From Methylomicrobium sp. (GTDB lineage Bacteria; Pseudomonadota; Gammaproteobacteria; Methylococcales; Methylomonadaceae): a stretch of DNA of 8,703 nucleotides. The position numbers and the translations under genes were made by a program. Below, one piece after another: positions 6,887-8,703 of this stretch (the first letter of the stretch is position 1; every line of letters starts with the position of its first letter). The stretch lies in assembly GCA_007135635.1 (NCBI GenBank), contig SLIO01000312.1, forward strand, positions 1-8,703, written 5' to 3'. The notes beneath the pieces were generated by a model that was given only the letters and a program-made list of their open reading frames with translations, was not told where the DNA came from and made no database searches.

Positions 6887-6891
6887 CCTCC
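6887..6891 (-). promoter_or_regulatory. Strong ribosome binding site of pqqA
   Basis: GGAGG on the minus strand (CCTCC on plus), 8 nt from the ATG at 6878. pqqB, pqqC, pqqD and both Uma2 genes lack a comparable site, so it marks pqqA as the heavily translated member of the cluster. Confidence 0.85.
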
Positions 6892-6917
6892 AGAAGTATG
6901 TTTATAAGTGTTATGCC

Positions 6918-6935
6918 AGCTTGATCAAGTAAGCT
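6918..6935. promoter_or_regulatory. Palindrome at the predicted pqqA transcript start
   Basis: CTTGATCAAG (6920-6929) is a perfect 10-bp palindrome, and AGCTT/AAGCT arms extend structure across 6918-6935. It lies just downstream of the pqqA -10 box, where a repressor could bind, or it may form a small 5' leader hairpin. No known operator is recognised. Confidence 0.3.
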
Positions 6936-6943
6936 AGGTCGAA

Positions 6944-6972
6944 AGTATACGACGATAATTTAGGCAAAGCAA
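6944..6972 (-). promoter_or_regulatory. sigma70-like promoter of pqqA
   Basis: On the minus strand, TTGCTT (6967-6972), a 17-bp spacer and TATACT (6944-6949) give a near-consensus promoter. The predicted start near 6937 leaves a leader of about 58 nt before pqqA. An alternative TTGATC/TATAAA pair closer to the gene has a 16-bp spacer and is less convincing. Confidence 0.6.
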
Positions 6973-7048
6973 CCGATTGGTTTAGCGGGTAAGCTTTGGC
7001 TCGTAGTGGTGAAAAATAAAGAATTATAGCGGAATTTGCATTTTTCTC

Positions 7049-7077
7049 TTGAGCCATCGGAATGACAGCGTTATATT
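7049..7077 (+). promoter_or_regulatory. sigma70-like promoter of the small membrane protein gene
   Basis: TTGAGC (7049-7054), a 17-bp spacer and TATATT (7072-7077) precede the gene by 47 bp. It is divergent from the pqqA promoter, with about 75 bp between the two -35 boxes, so shared regulation is possible. Confidence 0.6.
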
Positions 7078-7124
7078 CCTGATTCCAATAAAAAAAATAA
7101 TGTTATAAAAACGAGGAGGAAATC

Positions 7125-7334
7125 ATGTCCGGTGATCTTATTCAATTGGTCGTAGCAATGTTAGTCATAGCCTTGGTGGCTTTTGCGCCACTGGGGTATT
7201 TTATATTGAAATTTACGCAAGAAAACGGCAAGCCGTTCGGTGAAATCGAGCCGCATGGAGACAGCCCGTCTTTGGTCAACGACCTGGCGGAAAAAGCGAT
7301 CGCGTTCGCGAAAGGTCTGATGTCTAAGCAATAA
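7125..7334 (+). CDS. Small single-span membrane protein, unknown function
   Basis: A 69-residue protein starting MSGDLIQLVVAML. Residues about 4-29 form one hydrophobic helix (LIQLVVAMLVIALVAFAPLG and following YFIL). Then come a Lys and a polar segment QENGKPFGEIEPHGDSP (32-48), and an amphipathic C-terminal helix NDLAEKAIAFAKGLMSKQ. The charge pattern (positive K30 after the span) suggests an N-out, C-in or N-terminal anchor topology, uncertain. A very strong ribosome binding site, GAGGAGG at 7113-7119, lies 5 nt before ATG, and a near-canonical promoter lies upstream. These signals and a divergent position next to pqqA argue that it is a real, well-expressed gene. I do not recognise the family and assign no function. 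Confidence 0.8.
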   Translation: MSGDLIQLVVAMLVIALVAFAPLGYFILKFTQENGKPFGEIEPHGDSPSLVNDLAEKAIAFAKGLMSKQ

Positions 7335-7350
7335 TGCTTTAATTGTAGAG

Positions 7351-7375
7351 GGTTCCCGCGCTCTGCGTGGGAACC
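7351..7375. repeat. 10-bp-stem hairpin after the small membrane protein gene
   Basis: GGTTCCCGCG pairs with TGCGTGGGAACC-type sequence (7351-7360 with 7366-7375, one G-U, 5-nt loop). It starts 17 nt after the stop and may end that transcript, but no T-run follows. The same arm sequence appears in degenerate form at 530-551, so it is likely a dispersed repeat used as a transcript end. Confidence 0.5.
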
Positions 7376-7439
7376 ATTAAGTTAAACCGTCACAGAATAA
7401 GTAATTTTGGCATTCGGGCTCGAACGTGTTTTAAAAGCC

Positions 7440-7484
7440 TGCCATCCATGGCACTAGATTCCACCAGTCCATGGCGGAATGACG
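7440..7484. repeat. Half-copy of the inverted-terminus element
   Basis: Matches 2333-2377 at 40 of 45 positions, including the palindromic GCCATCCATGGC start and the ATTCCACCA/TGGCGGAAT stem (7458-7466 and 7472-7480, one G-U). No matching left end is seen within the preceding 100 bp, so it appears to be a solo right half. Confidence 0.65.
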
Positions 7485-7602
7485 GGTTTCCCTGTGTGAA
7501 CCCGGCTTATAAGACGTGTCGAATTATAAATTGGCGAATACGGCATAAAAAAATTCCTGATTACGAAGAACATTAAGCCGAATCGACAAAGACCAAGCAA
7601 TC

Positions 7603-7721
7603 CGTCATACCGGCAGGGATTGCCGATATCCAGTGTACAGGGATCGTACTCATGCGCCTTTAATACTTTGCCTAGTCGCATCCATGCAATCTGGCCCCCG
7701 GTAATTCCTGCCTGGGTGACG
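7603..7721. repeat. MITE/BIME-like element with 31-bp imperfect inverted ends (copy 2)
   Basis: The left end 7603-7633 (starting CGTCATACCGGC) matches the reverse complement of 7691-7721 (ending CTGGGTGACG) at 22 of 31 positions, enclosing 57 bp without coding capacity. Each end can itself form a hairpin; the left has CGGCA/TGCCG. The left end matches 2277-2307 at 25 of 31. It lies upstream of the cytochrome b561 gene. Confidence 0.6.
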
Positions 7722-7768
7722 ATTAACAGCATTCATGGGATCTGTTACGTTCCGATTTTAGCTGAAGC

Positions 7769-7797
7769 TTGTTAGTAATCAGGAAAAAATTTATTTA
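7769..7797 (+). promoter_or_regulatory. Possible promoter for cytochrome b561 gene
   Basis: TTGTTA (7769-7774), a 17-bp spacer and TATTTA (7792-7797) lie just outside the repeat element and about 108 bp before the gene. The match is modest in an AT-rich stretch and could be chance. Confidence 0.25.
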
Positions 7798-7904
7798 CCA
7801 TGAAGACAATGAAGAAAAACACTATAAAATCAAAAGTCTAATTCTTCTTGGTTATTTCGAAGCAATGAAAACCTTCACAGTCTCCGGAGCGAGGGAACAA
7901 AAAA

Positions 7905-8453
7905 ATGAGTTGGAAAAACATGCCTCGACGTTACGGTTCGCTGGCGATCGGTCTGCATTGGCTAATGTTTTTGCTGATGGTCGGGCTGTATGCCTGCATC
8001 GAATTGCGTGTACTGTATCCGAAAGGCAGCGATCCGCGCGATGCGTTGAAAATGTGGCATTTCATGTTGGGACTGTCGGTCGGCTTATTGGTATGGTTGC
8101 GTCTGGCTGTGCGCCTGAGTGATGTCAAGCCGGCTATTGAACCCGCCATAGCCGCATGGCAAAAATATTTGGCTGCCGCGGTTCATTGGAGTCTTTATCT
8201 GTTGATGATCGGCATGCCTTTGGCCGGATGGGTCATGCTAAGCGCAGCCGGCAAACCGATACCCTTTTTCGGTTGGGAACTTCCGCCGTTGATCGGCAAA
8301 GATCCGGAGCTCGCCAAAACGATCAAGGAAGTCCATGCGACGGTCGGCACTGTCGGTTATTTCATAATTGGCTTACATGTCTTGGCCACGCTGTATCATC
8401 ATTATCTCGCGAAGGACGACACACTGGTTCGAATGTTGCCGTTCAAAAAATGA
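7905..8453 (+). CDS. Cytochrome b561 family di-heme membrane protein
   Basis: A 182-residue inner-membrane protein of the prokaryotic cytochrome b561 family (PF01292, CybB-like), which passes electrons between quinone and periplasmic or membrane partners through two b hemes. Four hydrophobic spans are visible (about 12-32, 50-70, 90-112 and 145-165). The candidate heme-ligand histidines sit where expected: His18 (GLHW), His52 (MWHF), His94 (AVHW), His144 (EVHAT) and His158 (GLHV). Length is normal (about 175-190). ATG 7905 has GAGGG 9 nt upstream. It stands alone after a long repeat-filled spacer, with no partner gene in the window. Its physiological partner is unknown; a role in oxidising quinol or in superoxide/respiratory chemistry cannot be decided from sequence. 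Confidence 0.9.
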   Translation: MSWKNMPRRYGSLAIGLHWLMFLLMVGLYACIELRVLYPKGSDPRDALKMWHFMLGLSVGLLVWLRLAVRLSDVKPAIEPAIAAWQKYLAAAVHWSLYLLMIGMPLAGWVMLSAAGKPIPFFGWELPPLIGKDPELAKTIKEVHATVGTVGYFIIGLHVLATLYHHYLAKDDTLVRMLPFKK

Positions 8454-8523
8454 CTTAGGATTTCGTGATAAATAACGTCCTGAAACTATGCGCTTTGTTG
8501 AGGATTCGGTAACTCGCCTGGCA

Positions 8524-8614
8524 GGACGCCGTGAATACGTCCTTGTAGGCTGGACGGCGGAATCTGATTGCCATGGATGGCAGAATGCAGATTTTGCATT
8601 ACGCCATGGATGGC
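8524..8614. repeat. Hairpin-rich repeat block with duplicated GCCATGGATGGC
   Basis: CGCCGT (8527-8532) pairs with ACGGCG (8554-8559), and GGACG (8524-8528) alternatively with CGTCC (8538-8542). GCCATGGATGGC occurs twice (8570-8581 and 8603-8614), flanking a small stem AATGCA/TGCATT (8584-8589 and 8595-8600). The reverse complement of that dodecamer occurs in the half-element at 7441-7452. No coding capacity was seen. The 8454-8703 stretch as a whole contains only such structures. Confidence 0.5.
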
Positions 8615-8656
8615 GTGTATTAGGGCACCAACAGTAGGCGCTTTAGGCGATGCAGG

Positions 8657-8683
8657 GCAGAAAAATGCTCCTGCATTTTCTGC
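8657..8683. repeat. 11-12-bp stem-loop
   Basis: GCAGAAAAATGC (8657-8668) pairs with GCATTTTCTGC (8673-8683), with one bulged A and loop TCCT. It lies 200 bp beyond the cytochrome b561 stop in noncoding sequence. A terminator role is possible, but there is no T-run after it. Confidence 0.45.
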
Positions 8684-8687
8684 ATTC

Positions 8688-8703
8688 GTTACATCCCTGT
8701 AAC
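8688..8703. repeat. Small stem-loop at the window edge
   Basis: GTTACA and TGTAAC form a perfect 6-bp stem around TCCC, ending exactly at the window edge, so a larger repeat may continue outside. Confidence 0.35.

Larger units (their letters stand above)
7335..7904. other. 570-bp noncoding spacer rich in short repeats
   Basis: No convincing gene is seen on either strand. It holds a GGTTCCC hairpin (7351-7375), a half-copy (7440-7484) and a full copy (7603-7721) of the inverted-terminus element. The AT-rich stretch before the cytochrome b561 gene includes a possible promoter (7769-7797). The open frames that cross it have no ribosome binding sites and no recognisable protein content. Confidence 0.6.

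Noticed and set aside
7454..7732. 92-residue open frame on minus strand in the spacer after the small membrane gene
   Set aside because: It is built from repeat copies, lacks a ribosome binding site and has no family resemblance.
7769..8122. 117-residue open frame on plus strand overlapping the cytochrome b561 start
   Set aside because: It is mostly an out-of-frame shadow of the cytochrome b561 gene, which has a clear ribosome binding site and intact family motifs.
8570..8614. Direct repeats considered as a CRISPR fragment
   Set aside because: There are only two 12-bp copies, the repeat is itself nearly palindromic, the spacing holds a hairpin and there are no cas genes.

Overview
The window is about 49% GC by eye and carries a PQQ (pyrroloquinoline quinone) biosynthesis operon on the minus strand. 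It is flanked by housekeeping-type genes and several families of short palindromic repeats. A 24-residue PqqA, a separate pqqA-B-C...D-E order, a cytochrome b561 and the repeat-rich spacers suggest a gammaproteobacterial methylotroph or methanotroph (Methylomonas/Methylobacter/Methylomicrobium-like). The genus is an inference. No rRNA, tRNA, CRISPR array, transposase or integrase was seen.

Layout. (1) 1-426, plus strand: the 3' end of a DUF4160 gene overlapping a small DUF2442 gene. (2) 427-602: a repeat-bearing spacer. (3) 603-2139, plus strand: a proline iminopeptidase gene followed 7 nt later by ubiX (flavin prenyltransferase). (4) 2140-2416: a convergent spacer with hairpins and a roughly 100-bp element with inverted termini. 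(5) 2417-6878, minus strand: the pqq cluster, read right to left as pqqA, intrinsic terminator, a putative second promoter, pqqB, pqqC, two unrelated Uma2-family nuclease genes, pqqD, pqqE. (6) 6879-7124: a divergent promoter region. (7) 7125-7334, plus strand: a 69-residue single-span membrane protein of unknown function. (8) 7335-7904: a 570-bp spacer with a hairpin, a half-copy and a full copy of the same inverted-terminus element. (9) 7905-8453, plus strand: a di-heme cytochrome b561-type membrane protein. (10) 8454-8703: a hairpin-rich noncoding tail.

How the genes fit together. PqqA is the precursor peptide. PqqD presents it to the radical SAM enzyme PqqE, which cross-links Glu16 to Tyr20. 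PqqB is a metallo-beta-lactamase-fold oxygenase that hydroxylates the excised Glu-Tyr intermediate, and PqqC performs the final ring closure and oxidation. No pqqF/pqqG protease gene is in the window, so that step must be encoded elsewhere. The strong Shine-Dalgarno and strong promoter at pqqA, the terminator just after it and a candidate internal promoter before pqqB fit high production of the substrate peptide with lower production of the enzymes.

The most unusual point is the pair of adjacent Uma2-type PD-(D/E)XK genes lodged between pqqC and pqqD in the same orientation with tiny gaps. No known step of PQQ synthesis needs a nuclease. The second is the small membrane protein divergent from pqqA, with its own near-canonical promoter and very strong ribosome binding site. 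The third is a family of short elements with 31-bp imperfect inverted ends, found on both sides of the pqq block.
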